Both the position numbers and the translations under genes were made by a program. A DNA stretch of 64,000 bases, taken from assembly GCA_003255025.1 (NCBI GenBank), contig QANY01008646.1, forward strand, positions 1,708,555 to 1,772,554, given 5' to 3'. This DNA comes from Datisca glomerata. Lineage: Eukaryota > Streptophyta > Magnoliopsida > Cucurbitales > Datiscaceae. The notes under the pieces were generated by a model. That model saw only the letters and a list, made by a program, of their open reading frames with translations. It did no database searches and was not told where the DNA came from. Position 1 is the stretch's first letter, and each line of letters opens with the position of its first letter. Positions 23,542-37,419 of this stretch are shown in pieces.

Positions 23542-26500
23542 GGATTTTATTTGATTCTGAATTTATTGAGCTTGTGTTTATTGAATATCTTCTGTATTTG
23601 AAGTTTTTTTCATTACCAAACAACCAATCAACTGTAAGAATTTCATTGATCTCTGCCCTCTTAGTTAATGATTGTTTTGTTTATCTCTATGCCTGATACT
23701 AGAGGGCATAGCTTTTCACGATAAGTACTACATCTTACTAAAGCATATTTCTCTAATTTCTGATGCTTTTGCTACTTTTTATTTATTATCGGTAGTTGAC
23801 GATCATCTAAATGGGACATTCTTGGTAATATGGATATTTATTCACATCGAAATAATTTGCTTCTCTTATAAACGAATTATGGAGTCGTTTGTTCATATAA
23901 AAAATGGTTTTAAGACAGTTTTCTGGTCACTATGTCAAACTCTGACTTAACTTTACCGAACGCTATGCCACGCGCTTCAGATAATGCTCAAGCAAACAAA
24001 TCTTGTCAAGTGTGTGTCGTGTGTTAATATATCTCGTTGATTTGATCTTATATGTTGCTTTTTAATACAATTTATAGTGTCTTTTTGAGTTATTCAAATG
24101 CTTATTATACTTTGGTTGTCTTGTGATCAATGAATTGGATGTTGTTTAACTTACATGTCGTGTCTCCTTCACTTCTTAATTGGCTGTGTACTTAACGTTA
24201 ATATCTTTCATTGTTGTGGGCAGTTTGTGTTGGGGTCAGTAATATAACTTTGTCAGAATTGTTCTCCTTGAACTCTTAAAAAATAATTCTTATACACGTT
24301 AATGATGTTTTCTTTTATTGAAGTTCTTAAACAGAACCTTTGTGAAGGAGAGGCATACTCTTTTTATTGATTGTTTCTTTTCATTTATTGTCAATATGAA
24401 TTAATAAAGATTTTATTTGATTCTGTGTTGATTGATTGGTTTATTGAATTTTATAGAAGTTTTGTTAATTCCATCTCTCATTAGATTGATGATTTAACAT
24501 TAGCTCGACTCATGTACTCTTGGGCAATATTCTACTCCACCTTCTTCATTAACTGGTAAAAAATCAGTTTCCATATCAAGAGGTAAGCAAGCTTGTAATA
24601 CCAATCCTATAGGTAAGCATGCTTGTAATACTGATCCTATTTTGGAATAAATTACTAGCATGCTTAATGAATTTATCTTGCTTTTAACGCCTGAATTTCT
24701 GGAAACTATTTTGATATGATATTTTGGTTGAATATGATTGAAATTATTTGTCAGCTATATGCTAAGTGTGCAGAGAGATGGATGTTTTGTTTTAGCTTGG
24801 AGTTGAGGTTCTTTTAATTATATAATTGGAAATTTTTATTGCACTTGGTGATTTAAAATCAAAATTTTTATTTGCTTTAGTTTTAATATTTGATTTCATT
24901 CTTGATGAAGATGCTTTTTAATGTTTTTGGGGTGGTTTAAACATTTCAAGTATTTCCTCGCTTTCTCTTTGAGCATTCTTAATTTATGCAAATGATTATA
25001 TTATAATTTTGTCTGTTCAGTTAGAAGTGCTTAGCTACTTATTCTAGCTTGTAAAATATTTTTTTTATCCAAATGTGAATATGATATATTGCACGTAAAG
25101 TAATTGAGAAATTGAATATTAAACCACTGTCAAAAGTTTGGTTTTTGCTTATTGCAATGTCATTTGATGCGTTTGTTTTGAGTATTTTACTGTCTTATGT
25201 CAAAATCTCTGCTCAAACAATTATTGATGTAATATTCATAGGCTTCTCTATTCTTATTAGAAGTTTTCTCTTCTAATTCTTCATTTGATGCTTTCATGTA
25301 GATAAGGTGAAGCCCAATACCATTTTACGGCATGTTTCGTAACACCTAATGGGTAATACTTGATATATGGTTTATATGTGATTCTTAATATTGTTTCACT
25401 CTTTTAAGTAGGATAGGATGTTCATGTTTTTGGTTTTAAGGTAGTTCTTTTGTTTGTTTTACAATTTTGTGCTAATTTGAAGAAAGATACAAATTTTTTA
25501 TTGCAATTCTTTTAGTAATTGTACCTTTATTGTTGGCCTATTTTAATGATTGCAATTCTATATGTATTACGCATATTTGACACTTGATTGTCGATAAAGT
25601 AAGTTAGAGAAATTGGTAATTTCTCCAAATTTGTGAGTTTTCTTGTGATGGTGCCTATCTGTTGCATTCTATTTAGGATTTTGGTTAGAATAAAGTATTT
25701 TTGTGTTGTTTTTAGTTTCTTGATGTCCAATAATGCCTTTAGGCCACAAAATTCAACAGATGGTGAAGGATCGCCCAAATCTAAGGTATTTTACTAATAA
25801 TAAATTTATTATAATGGTATAAAATTATCATAGTTTAACCATCCTTCGTTTTTGTTTATGGTTAATGTGAAATAATTTTGGGTTCTGCATGTTGGGATCA
25901 AAATCACACATTATGTCTTACTTTTTTTGTCAAAGATAATATGCATGTTATTTACTAATGGTGGCATATCAATTTTTTATTTCTTGAAGATATGTATGCT
26001 AGTAAGTATGCTTTACTGGAATTAATCTCTAGAGTACAAAGTTTGTAGTGTTAACTTGCTTAGCAATATGAGAATATATGCATTAGTCTTTTCTTCATTG
26101 TTATATTTTGAAGGACAATCCATTTTTGAAATTGAGCTTTCTGAGTATTCGTGTTTGATCAATGCAAGTTAATTATAAAGAGATAAATAACCTGAGAGCG
26201 TTATCTATCAATAGTCCTCTTCAATTCTGCTTGGCGTGAAGCGGAAAACATGACTTATGATTGAAGAGTCAGAAATCTTATGATTCTTCCTTCATATTAT
26301 TAAGATTTTTTTAGTTATTGTAAATTCAAGGTGTAATGGAGGACTTGAGCGTTTAACATATAATAGTTTAGCCAAAAAACACTTGATATATAAGCATTGG
26401 AACTTTTACATACTCATTGTCTTGTGCAACTGCCATTATGATGGAATACAAGAAAAAATCTAATTATTTGATAATCGATTACTTTTCATAATCAAAAGTT

Positions 26501-26689
26501 ATAACAATCTTTGCTAAATACATTATACGCTAAGGTTTTAACAATGAAATTTAGGTTAGTCGTGAAATAGTATATGAAAATGGTCAAGTTTGTCTAAATA
26601 AAAATGGTTAAGTATGTGAAAATGGACAAGTAAATGATAATGACTAACTGTGTACAAATAAAAATGACTAAGTAGATGAAAATAATTGT
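23542..26689. other. T-rich intron-like DNA, no gene recognised
   Basis: Long T-rich stretches with scattered GTAAG- and CAG-like words resemble plant intron sequence, but no exon could be assigned. A 30-bp direct duplication lies at 24581-24645 (AGGTAAGCAWGCTTGTAATAC). A short segment at 25725-25785 ends in a GGTATT donor-like word and could be an exon, but I recognise no protein. Confidence 0.5.
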
Positions 26690-29545
26690 GTAGAGGGGTT
26701 CACAAAAAATGTAAAGGGGTTCACAAAAAATGTAAAAGGGGTTCACTTAGAATGTAGAGGGGTTCACTAAAATGTATAAAACTAATAATTCTTGGAGGTA
26801 TTCACCTAAAATATTTGGGCCCCAAACGCCCGACGCACAGGCATTTGGTCCCAATATTTCTTATTATGCTTAAAAAACCTGGATGGATAAATAAAAATAA
26901 AATATATTTATATGCTTATAAATTAAAACGTAAATAGGTTATTCACCAAATATTTCATGTGCAAAATTAATAATTCTTGAAGGGGTTCACCAAAATTGAC
27001 TTCGTATTTTGGTGTTCACCAATTTCGTAGTGTGGTACAAAAAGAATCTTGAAGAGTTCACTAAAATATTTCACGTGAAAAATTAATAATTTTTGAAAGA
27101 GTTCACCAAAATTAATTTTGTATTTTGGTGTTCACCAATTTCGTAGTTGGATACAAAGGGAATCTTGAAGGGTTTACTAAAATATTTTACGTGCAAAATT
27201 AATAATTCTTGGAGGAGTTCACCAAAATATTTCACGTACAACAAATGTTTGAGGTGTTCACCAAAATTTAAAAATTAATTTTCTTCGAAGTGTTTTTCTA
27301 ATAATACTTGGAGAGGTTCACCAAAATACACTTAGTCAATTTCACACACGCGGCCCGTAAGATATCAAATCAAAACTTATTCATAGATCTATACGCGCGA
27401 CAAGGTTCACCCGTCGCAGCCCAATTTCGGGTCCAAAAAATACTATTTTAAGAACTTTCGGAGACCCGTATGCTGTTCTTGTCTTAATTTTGGATTTTTT
27501 AGTAATTCTGATTTCTTTTAATTTTTAGGGTTTTTTATATGCTTATAAATTAAAATGTAAATAGGTTATTTTCAAAATTTATGGAGTTATAATTTATAAA
27601 TTAGAGGTTAAAATTTCAAATTTTAATATTCAATTTCAAACTTTTAGCGAATATATTCGATTTATAGATAGAATCTGACCTTGAGGGTTATACGTGTTCA
27701 TCAAATTGATAAATAAGATTTATCGACCATCATAACATCACGACTTATAATTATACATGGTGAAAACCCGTCTCGTTTGATAATTGTCACAAAAACACAA
27801 CAACATTATCAATGACAAATTTTAACGAGTTTATGAATAAGTGTTCAATTGTATCGAGAATCTTTAATTAATTCAATCTAATTTCACATAATAAGTGAGT
27901 ATCATGAACGTTTGCATTGAAATAATGAGTTTTTTTTCTATTTTTATCGATGATTTTTTTGATGTACAGTAAATAATTACAAAAATATCAAATTTAAGGA
28001 AAATTGTGAAGAATGGTGATTAGAGTCATATAAATGGCGATTAGGAGCAGAAAAAGTGGTGATTGGGAGGGAGACTGGCGATCGCTTATATGTGCATGAC
28101 GTTTGGAGACTGAAACAAGCTATTGAAGGCATAAAATTAGCGTTTGGCTTTGACAATGTGATTAGCTCCTTCAGGACGGCGTTTAGAGGTTAAAAATAGG
28201 TGATTCGCCTATTAGATATTGCGATTAGGTTGTACGTATTTAGTGAACCCCTTCCAAGAATTATTATTTTGTACATATTTGGTGATTTCCAGTACGTAAT
28301 TGGTGAACCCTAGTATGTATTTGATGAACCCCTCTAATAATGATTAATTTGTACATATTTAGTGAATCTCACTATGTAATGGGGTACAAAGGGAATCTTG
28401 AGGGATCACCAAACAATTTCACGTACAAAATTAATAATTTTTGTAGGGGTTCATAAAAAAATTTCACATACAAAATCAATCATTCTTCGAGGGGTTCACC
28501 AAAATATTTCACGTACAAAATCAATCATTTTTCGAGGTGTTCTTCTAAATATAGTGGGGAAAGATTATTTTACTTGATACTTGTTGTAAAATGACAACAA
28601 CATAATCAAAAAGACATTCTTACCTCTCATAAAAGGTCCTAAGAACCATTGTATTGCTGCAAAATCGTCGAAAAAACAACAAAACAACCAAAAAGGGGAA
28701 AAAATGCCAGGAACCCCAAAAACCGCCGATATTGGGCCCAAAACCGCCCCTAAAACTGTCGGTATTTGGCATTAAAACAACGGGTATTGGTTAGAGAAAT
28801 CACCGGGATAGATTGGTGAACTTTAGTACGTAATTGGTGAACCCCGGTATGTAATTGGTGAACCCTTCCAAGAATTATTCTTTTACGTGTTTGGTGAACC
28901 TCATTACGTAGTTGGTGAACCCCAGTACGTAATTGGTGAACCCCAGTACGTAATTGGTGAACCACTCTAAGAATTATTCTTTTGTACGTGTTTGGTGAAC
29001 CTCACTACGTAATTGGTGAACCCCAGTACGTAATTGATGAACCCCTCCAAGAATTATTCTTTTGTATGTGTTTGGTGAACCTCACTACGTAATTGGTGAA
29101 CCTTAGAACGTAATTGGTGAACCCCTCCAAGAATTATTCTTTTGTACGTATTTGGTAAATCCCACTACGTAATTGATGAACCCCACTACGTAATTGGTGA
29201 ACCCCAGTACGTAATTGGGGAACCCCTCCAAGAATTATTCTTTTGTACGTATTTGGTAAACCTCACTACATAATTGGTGAACCCCAGTACGTAATTGGTG
29301 AACTCCAGTACGTAATTGGTGAACTCCAGTACGTAATTGGTGAACCCCTCCAAGAATTATTTTTTTGTACATATTTGGTGAACCCCTCCAAGAATTATTA
29401 TTTTGTACATATTTGATGAACCTCGCTACGTAATTGGTGAACCCAGTACGTAATTGGTGTACCTCTCCAAGAATTTTTTTACGTAATTGGTGAGTCCCAC
29501 TACGTAATTGATGAACCTCACTACGTATTTGGTGAACCTAAAAAA
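26690..29545. repeat. Orientation-switching minisatellite, core ACGTAATTGGTGAAC
   Basis: The core unit is about 20-21 bp (GTACGTAATTGGTGAACCCC) with longer AAGAATTATTCTTTTGTACG spacers that create a super-unit of about 80 bp. From 28810 to 29545 roughly two dozen units run in one direction. From 26690 to 27330, and again at 28390-28545, the units run in the other direction (GGGGTTCACCAAAATATTTCACGTAC). At 28230-28350 they run in the first direction again. The stretch between 27340 and 28200 is mostly unique but contains a duplicate of 26905-26945 at 27535-27575. The unit holds the palindrome TACGTA. No protein-coding role: the 71-codon frame at 28750-28965 is the repeat translated. Confidence 0.9.
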
Positions 29546-31085
29546 ATTCAAAAAAAAACTAAAACCTGCTACCTACTGGACTTTGTATGACCCAGATTGT
29601 TCCAAATGCAATCTAAAGGTCACAATAACTCAGCATCCATATCGTGAATTTTTTCGCCGTGCATGATAAATTTCCCATTATCAAATGGGGTTTTCTAACA
29701 TTCAAAGATTTAATGAGTTGTTAAATTGTTTGTCAATAGTCAATAGTGGTTTACCTAGGCCGTTTATCCTGTGATGGTCTAAGTAATTTGTTTATAACAT
29801 GACCCTTTGTAATTTGAATAATAGAAGAACCTGAATACAAAAGCATTAAAATCATTAGTTGATAGTCAATTTATAAACATGAGTAAAAATCCCATCTTAT
29901 GAATATCCTACCAGCTACTTTTTGAAGTTAAAAATGTTTAATATCATCAAACATAAACATGGTTTAACATTCAACTTGTCAAGTGAAGCTCTAGCTAAGT
30001 CTAGACAAGTAGAGGTTTGTCATTGTATACACCCTCAAAATTTTTCTTTCTGATTAAGGCGTGTATTATACTTGTTCATTAATATGACTTACCAAACATG
30101 GATTTTTAGTTGCTATACGTAATGGATTTGGTCAATAATATTTTTTTTTTTGAAAAACTTAATTATTTTGATTTAATATTATAGGGGTTGGGGAAGTTGA
30201 GTTTGAGATATATTTGAGCTTTACAATCTCTTTCTCGAATACAGGCGACGTAATGGTTAGTTTAATTTCCTTTTATAAGGTATAATTAGGAATTTTAGGT
30301 TCATAAATTTATAAGTCCCATTATAATTTTGACAGAGTGAGGAAAAATCATATCTAATCTTAAATGCTTCATAAAAAAATCATATCTTAATCCATAAAAC
30401 TATGATGATGAATTGATCCGCTTCTCAACAACTTGTTAATCACCGAGAAGAAGGAAACGTAATTAAATTTAATGAGTATAGCTAATAGCTTGTCAAAACA
30501 TTGTTATTAAAATATATTTAATTAGCTTAGCTACTGCATGCCAAATGAAATTTAAAGTAATTAAAAAATTAGTACAAATAAAAATTAGGATTATCAACAT
30601 AAATAAATTAATGTAAATGTTGGAAAAACATATTTGACTAATAAGAATAATCTAATCTCAGATAGTTGCTCAACACAACTAAGTTAATGTGATAGACTAT
30701 GTCGCATATCCTATTACGGATTTACTTTTGTACTGGAAACTACAATACTATTGAACACCATATTGAAAAATAATTACTAAAAGAGAATGAGAATTACTTA
30801 TTCATGAAATTAGTTTTTAAGAAATAATTCCCCGAGTAAATATAATCATCTCTTATATCATACGTAGATAAATGGTCTACACATATACCTATATGTAGAT
30901 AAATAATCATATATATCTATTTGAGCAATAGCTTAAATTGGCATATTAAATTTGGTTTTGCCAACCAGTGAAATAGCTAATAAGAGACTTGCCTAATCTT
31001 ATTTTATCGTGGGATTGGATCAAAACTATAAGAATAGTTACATACTCATACATAATTCGAAATTTTAAGGTGAAGTATTAGTGTT
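29546..31085. other. AT-rich intergenic DNA, nothing recognised
   Basis: No reading frame with a recognisable domain, no obvious repeat and no terminal motif. It ends at the start of the copia LTR. Confidence 0.6.
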
Positions 31086-31245
31086 TGATAGGAATGCCAT
31101 TTAACAACAATCTATCAACTTTAGTTATTCAGTTGAAATGGACTAAGTTGTAAATATTAGCGTTAGTTTGCAGCAGTTAAGTTAGCTAGCATTAATTGTC
31201 ATAGTCGAATGTAAGAAATCAAGGCATTATTAGATTTATCAAAGA
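31086..31245 (+). repeat. Left LTR of the copia element
   Basis: It begins TGATAGGAATGCC and matches 40712 onward (for example GTTTGCAGCAGTTAAGTT against GTTTGCATCAATTAAGTT). It is shorter than the right copy because a piece around TATTTATACTTCAATCC is missing. The gag start follows at 31256. No clear tRNA-Met primer site was seen. Confidence 0.7.
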
Positions 31246-31255
31246 AGTATTTGAT

Positions 31256-32330
31256 ATGACAACTTCAACAATCTCAAATTCCTATAATTCTTCCTCAGCG
31301 ACTGAAGGCTCTTACTCTTTGTTAGATTCACCAATCTTCTTACTATCAAATATATGTAATCTAATCTCTATAAGACCACATTCAACAAATTTTGTACTTT
31401 GAAAGTATCATATCACTTCCATACTCAAAGCACACTTTGTGTTATGCTCTGTTGATGGAACTCTACCATGTTGTCAACGAGAAAAATAAGAAGGTTGCAA
31501 ATCCAAAGTATGAACAATGGTACACTCAAGATCAAGCCTTGATGATTCTAATTAATGCCACACTCTCACATATGGCTCTTTCTTATGTTGTGGGGTGTAA
31601 AACTTCTATGAAATTTGGAACTCCATTGAAAGGAGGTTCGCTTCAATTTCAAGATCTAACATCTTGCAGCTAAAATCATATTTACAGATAGTTTCAAAAG
31701 AAGAATAATGAAAATATAGATGCAAATATTCTATGAATGAAGAAGATGAAGAATAAGCTTGCTGCTGTGTCAGTAGCCATTGAAGAACAAATATATCTTG
31801 CTTTAGACAATCAATGGTCTGCCAAACGAGTATAACACTGTGAGAACTACAATTAGAGCAAAGGCTGAAGCAATGAATCTTGAAGAGCTACATGTACTTT
31901 TTCTATCAGAAGAAAGATTTCTTAAGACACATAATAGGAAAAGTGAGTCACTCTTTCAAACAATTACTTTATTTGCTACACAAAATACACAATTCAGTAG
32001 AGGAGGTCACTATAATAGAGGAAGAGGTAGATTTAATCAAGGCAAAGGTGGAGGTGGCTATAGGTCAAATCAGGTAGATGAGGCACATCCAAAAGGTAGA
32101 AGAGGAGGCAGATTTGACCTATAAGGTCAAATGAGGGAAGATTCTTCAATCTAAGAGGTAGAGGAGGCACATCCAACTTTCTTCAGCAATATATTCTAGG
32201 CACACACTGCATAAAATGGATGATTCAGTAAGAAAGGTGGAAGTGACATAAGTTTTGGCACACAAGGTTTTAAGATTACCTGCTAAATGTTTCACAAGAC
32301 TGGTCATAGTGCTATAGAGTAGGAACTTTT
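31256..32330 (+). pseudogene. Copia gag, broken
   Basis: Starting at ATG 31256, the reading has the copia gag N-terminal block (LLSNICNLISIR region), then after a stop and frameshift a well-preserved run at 31470-31590 (KVANPKYEQWYTQDQALMIL), the RAKAEAMNLEELHVLFLSEE block near 31850, and a Gly/Arg-rich tail. A zinc knuckle remnant (HKTGHSAIE, 32286-32322) has lost its first and last Cys to nearby stops. Gag would coat the element RNA. Confidence 0.85.
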
Positions 32331-32394
32331 CTCATCAGGGCAGAAATCCACCCACACAGCTTGCAGCAATGGCAACTATATGTACAATAATACC

Positions 32395-32768
32395 TTATCA
32401 ACAAATCCATCCTCTAAAGTGTGGTTGACTGATTCAGGATGTAACTCACATATGACATCAGATGTCAACGATCTTTTTCTTTCAACAGAGTATAGTAGAG
32501 ATGACAACATAGCAGTTGGTAATGGCCAAGCTTTACCCATATCTCACACAGACTCAAGCACAATTCCTTTTCCTTATAAACATTACAAACACCTAAAGTT
32601 CTATGTGTTCCTCAAATCTCATCTAATCTTATTTCTATCTACCAATTCTATTTAGATCATTTTGTATCTTCATCTTTGATACATCTTACTTTATTATCCA
32701 GGACAAAGCCATAGGCAAAGTCATCTACAAAGGCTCGAGTAAAAATAGTTTATATATCGTATTATCAT
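32395..32768 (+). pseudogene. Copia protease and pre-integrase region, cut by insertion
   Basis: VWLTDSGCNSHMTSDVNDLF carries the aspartic protease catalytic DSG. The following NGQALPIS block is the expected flap region. Reading continues in shifted frames into YKGSSKNSLYIVLSS-type pre-integrase sequence up to 32768, where the CACTA element starts. Protease would cut the polyprotein. Confidence 0.85.
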
Positions 32769-32929
32769 CACTACAACAATTATATGTTGTTATAGCACAA
32801 CACCATCGCGTTTTGGGCCAAAATGCAATAAAAAACTAAAAAGCGCGGAGTGAAAAATTCTGACCAAGCCCAAACCCACGTCTTTCTTACCAAATGAAAA
32901 ATTCCCCTAAACTCGTGTCTCTCTTTCAG

Positions 32930-33360
32930 TACAGTAGCTCTCTCTTTCTCTCGATCTCGAAGCTCTTCAAAGAGCTCTCTCGAAGCTCACCAACGAGCTC
33001 TTTCACAGTAGCTCTCTCTCGATCTCAAAGCTCACCAGAATCTCACCAATGAGCTCTCTCGAAGCTTACAAATGAGATTTCTCTCGATCTCGAAGATCTT
33101 CAACGAGTTCTCTCGAAGCTCACCAACGAGCTCTTTCATAGTAGCTCTCTCTCTTTATCTCAAAGCTCACCAGAATCTCACCAACTAGCTCTTTCGAGAA
33201 CATCTCTCTTTCAACTTTCTCTATCTCTTTGCTCTCTCTTGTGAAGCTCTCTCAAATCTCTCAGCTTTGTCGCAGGGTTTTCTCATGGCAACAAGCTCTC
33301 CCTCGTAACTTTCACTCTCTTAGCTCTGTCTCCCAGCTCTCTCCTACTTCGATTTCACAA
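32930..33360 (+). repeat. CT-rich leader with imperfect repeats, about 165 bp
   Basis: The words CTCTCGAAGCTCACCAACGAGCTCTTTCA and the following CAGTAGCTCTCTCTC, then CTCAAAGCTCACCAGAATCTCACCAA, occur twice (about 32975-33045 and 33110-33190). The block ends near 33372 in AGAGGTAAGG, a splice-donor-like word. It looks like a transcribed leader of the CACTA element, similar in style to 19350-19560 and 23165-23400. Confidence 0.7.
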
Positions 33361-33789
33361 CTCAGAATAGAGGTAAGGGTTTCATTCTCAAATTCTTGTA
33401 TAATTTTAATGATTTTTTGCCTAATTTTTATGATTTTTGAGTTTTATCTGAGTTCAATAGGTCCGTGTTCTGATTTTTGGGCTTGCAGTAAGTTTTGAAA
33501 TTAAAACTCCCAATTTCTTATCTATTTTCCCTTGCTTCTGCATAACACACTGCATTCCTCGTTTTGCTAATCATAAGCTTGACGATTTCTAGGGTTTAGT
33601 TTCACGATTTCAAGTATGTTCTTCGTTATTTTGGCTCGGGTCTAGATCTTTTATGAAAAAATTTCATACAAAGTAGTGAGCGGTTTATGCAGAGACCAAA
33701 GCAGGAAGGAGCTAAAACCAAAAGGGGGAGAATCAAATGTCGAGAATTACAGTGTGGTGGTGTTTTCTCCTTCGCCGAGTAATTGATAA

Positions 33790-33975
33790 GATGCTATACG
33801 TCGGCATGCCTTCTTTGTAATCCCTGTGACTCACTCATTTCAACGGCATCTCCATCATCTTCTTTCCCTTTGACGTTTCGTCATTCAAGATCCTTCTTCA
33901 GTTCGTATCTTTCCATCATTTCTCATTTCCAGAATCTTCATTTCCAGCTTTCCCGACCCCTATGCTCATCTTCAG
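33790..33975 (+). other. Exon-like segment with a possible targeting peptide
   Basis: An open stretch rich in Ser, Phe, Leu and Arg (such as FPLTFRHSRSFFSS) ends at a TTCAG/GTACAC donor. The composition suits a mitochondrial or plastid targeting peptide. It has no ATG in this frame. It could be the first exon of the captured synthetase gene, since plant organellar enzymes have such leaders, but the intervening domains are missing and this is a guess. Confidence 0.35.
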
Positions 33976-34355
33976 GTACACTTTCTGTCTATTTTCTTTT
34001 GTGCTTTTGGTTCTGTTTGTTGCTATTACTTTCCCATTTCCTATTTCCAGAATCTTTCCTATATCGTATAAAGTTTCATTATCCTTGTCTTACAAATAGT
34101 TTTCTATACATGAGACCCACACTTTTAAAGAGTGTGAATTGTAATATTTTTGTTTAATTCCATTCAATACGAAGATTTGAAGATGCATTAGGAGTTTTGG
34201 TGTGCGAAAATGTGTTTCTAAATTTTGTAGATTGTCGGGTTATTTTTTCTTGGCAAAGGAGATTTATTAAGTTTTAGCTTGTATACTACTTACTTTTGTT
34301 GGAATTTTTTTAGCTTATTATACAGTTTTTTTATATCATTAAATATCTGGTGCAG

Positions 34356-35188
34356 ATTGAAAAGAAGGAATTTGGACTGAAACCAATGAACTGTCTAGGG
34401 CATATTTTGATGTTCCAACATCGTGTACGTTCATATAGGGATAAGGTCATTTGCATAAAAGTCTCAACAAATGGCTATTAGTTTCTGCCATCTATTTTGA
34501 GCATTTCAGTTTGTATAGCTGTTATGACATATAATATTTCTTGTGATCTCTAGTATTTGGAAAAGAACTTTGTAGTTTTATTCTCACCGTTTTAAAGTTA
34601 TGATGAGGCTGTTATCTTCTTTCTTGGGGATATCTATAATCAGTATCAACTTTTCTATATCCTTATCATTTCCCTTTTAATTATGTAGAACTACCTCCTA
34701 GATTGGCTGATTTTGGTGTCTTGCATCGTAATGAGGCCAGTGGTGCATTGACTGGACTAACTCGTGTGAGGTGGTTTTAGCAGGTAAGTATTATTAACTT
34801 TGTCTTCTGCCAGAAATAATGATGTTATTTGTTACTCGATGTCTTATATGTTGTAGAATTGGAAGTTAATATCTTAGATTCTTCCATTAAGATTATGTTC
34901 CTAACGCTCATCATCTCTTGACAAAATTTGGTCAAAATTTCTTAGCAGGATGATGCTCATATTTTCTGCACCAAGTCCCAAGTGAGTTGCATTTCGTTGA
35001 TGTGCATGTTTGCTTTGGAGTATAGCAATTTGCAGTTGTACGGACTCATAGTTTACATAACTTTGTTATAAACTTATAATGTATGTAATTTGTTTTGTAG
35101 ATAAAAGATGAAGTGAAAGGCGTCCTTGAGTTCATTAAATATATCTATAACATCTTTGGTTTCACTTTTTGACCTGAAGTTATCAACG
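34356..35188 (+). pseudogene. Threonyl-tRNA synthetase fragment, four exons with introns
   Basis: Four segments match consecutive parts of the class II catalytic core of threonyl-tRNA synthetase. Exon 34356-34440 reads [11 protein letters not shown] then LGH and FQHRVRSYR, where the Cys is the zinc ligand of the NCPGH motif and Pro is changed to Leu. Exon 34689-34783 reads [20 protein letters not shown] then TGLTRVR, the motif 2 loop, and ends with TGG and TAG in place of Arg and Gln. Exon 34949-34981 reads DDAHIFCTKSQ. Exon 35101-35188 reads KDEVKGVLEFIKYIYNIFGF then an indel before the conserved ELKLST. Borders keep GT and AG except one donor (GA for GT at about 34441). It cannot make an enzyme. 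The introns show capture from genomic DNA. Confidence 0.9.
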
Positions 35189-37419
35189 GTATGCTATTAC
35201 TTCATCATTTTTGGTTAAGTACTAAACCTATTGTCTAGATTTTGGAAGGTTACTATTGTTTTCCGTATATCCATTGTTTGGCATTCTTCGCTGTTGTTTT
35301 TTATGTACTCTCTGAAATTCAAATTCGTTACTTGGTGTTAGCTGCTTAATGAATTGACTGTGCTTGTTTTATCTAATTTATGTTATCATGATAACCTTTT
35401 CCTGACATTGTATTGGTTGGTTTTATCTTATTTTGAGCTGTAAAAGTTGCAAAGTGGATCATGAATAGTAGCCTGTCAAACACAAGTGGTGGAAAACAAG
35501 GTGTTTTTTGTGGAGGGTTTGGTAACGACTATTGAACTACATTGAGGGGATACTAATACTTGAATCTTGTCCTAGGTGTGAGAATATTGTTCTAACATGA
35601 CAATGAATTTGTTGGGTAAGATTAGTGTTAGACTGCTATCATTGTTTCTGATCCTATGGAGTCACATTTCCTAGTTTGTTCAGGAATATTTGGATTGGAA
35701 GATCTACATACTGCCTTAGCCAAACAATTATTGACTAAAGCAAATACCTAGGCGGTAGTCAAATTGATTGGGGTGAAAGATAAGAGATTTAGCTAGTATG
35801 CTTTCTTGCAGTCATCGACCATGAAAATAATTTGAGATGATTACATAATTTATATCATTTTCTTATTATGAAAACATAATATGCTAACGAAGGTATATTA
35901 TGACGATGTAATATGTGTATCATTTCTCGCTCTCAAGCATTGGTAGTTTATGGTATTAGTATCAAATTGTTAGTTTTATTGTTGGTTAACTGTTTATTTG
36001 GTTTAGTTTTATTTAATTGCGCACTTACATCCACCTCCTTTTCTGTCTTCCATTTCCTGCCACTGGGTATTTATTGTATGTTATGAAGATCTTTCTTTTC
36101 TTCATCGTCTTATTTTGCTACTGATCTAGTTTTTATGCAAAGAAGTGGTACTTGAACCATTATCTACTTGAATATATTATGGATTCTTTATGAGTTCTTC
36201 TTCTTGTAGTTAGCTAAAAAAGAACTAATCAAAAATTGCATCATATTTGATTAATGATTTTTCTTCTTTGTTGTTATTATTTTAACTATGTTTCGTGGAA
36301 GTGGGATGATAAATTTATGTAGTTACCATGATTGAAATGTTTGAGGGGGGGGGTGTATATGGTGTTCAAACTGACTAAAGATTGCATCATCTCTGATTAA
36401 TGGCTTTTCCTCTTTGTTGTTATTGTTTTGACTCTGTTTTGTTGGAAGAAAGCTTTGGCTTGTGTGTTTGTCCAAACTTTGATAGTTAGTTTTGTGATAT
36501 GAACCTTGATATGTTTTTTGAAGTCTTTTTTGGACATTTGATATTATGTTTGATCTAGACCGTTTTTCCATCAATTAATGCACAAGGAGTCAACTACATG
36601 CTAAACTCCAAACGTTGGTAATAGATTTAGTATCAAATATCCTAACGGTATTACATAGTATGTATTTTTCAATGTAATTCTTATACCCCCATGCAATTCA
36701 TATTTAATCTATTTTTTTTTTCTTCTTTTTGGGGCTGAGTGAATGAATGGATTTGAAAATCTTAGTGTTGCTGTGAACCTTCTCTGTCACTTAAGCTTTG
36801 TTATGCTCTTATAAGACATTGTTTAGATAAACTTAGATGCTAGTTAAATGTTTCATTTTGAGACAGAAGATAATAAACTTGGTTTGCAGTTAAATGTCAG
36901 AATTTGGTTGTTCTCCACCAACGACTATACTATATCATGGAATGTTATAAGTTTGTCACTAATTCTTAACTTCCTTATCTAATAAGTCATTTCTTCACTG
37001 TTGATCATGTAGATTGTACTATTTAGAATATGAAACTTGCTCCTTCATCTGAATGGATCATCCATGTTTTGGTACAACACTTTGATCTTGTCCTAAAGCA
37101 TCACCTAGGCAGTTACTTGCGCCACCACCTCCTCACCAAGGAAAACCACCAAGTGGACCTCCTAGAGTACCTCCACCTTTAGTATCTAGATGTGAATTTA
37201 TACTAGATTTTAGTTCTTTTTTGATAAATTACGTTTGCTTGCTCAATGTAAAAATAAATATCAATATGTAATTATCATTTTGAGAAGTGATTTCTAATAG
37301 ACAATTAGTGTGTAACAATTTTGACTAATTAAAATAAAATGATATGTGATTTTGTTATTTCCTGATATTTTTTAAGGTTATATTTTTTTATATTTGTAGT
37401 ATAAGTATAAAAAATATTT

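Noticed and set aside
26690..29545. CRISPR-like array of short repeats
   Set aside because: Units are contiguous, variable and change orientation; there are no equal-length unique spacers and the genome is a plant nuclear genome.
37080..37200. Proline-rich stretch (APPPPHQGKPPSGPP) suggesting a cell-wall protein exon
   Set aside because: Short, without clear splice borders or start; it could be cargo of the CACTA element but the evidence is too thin to list.
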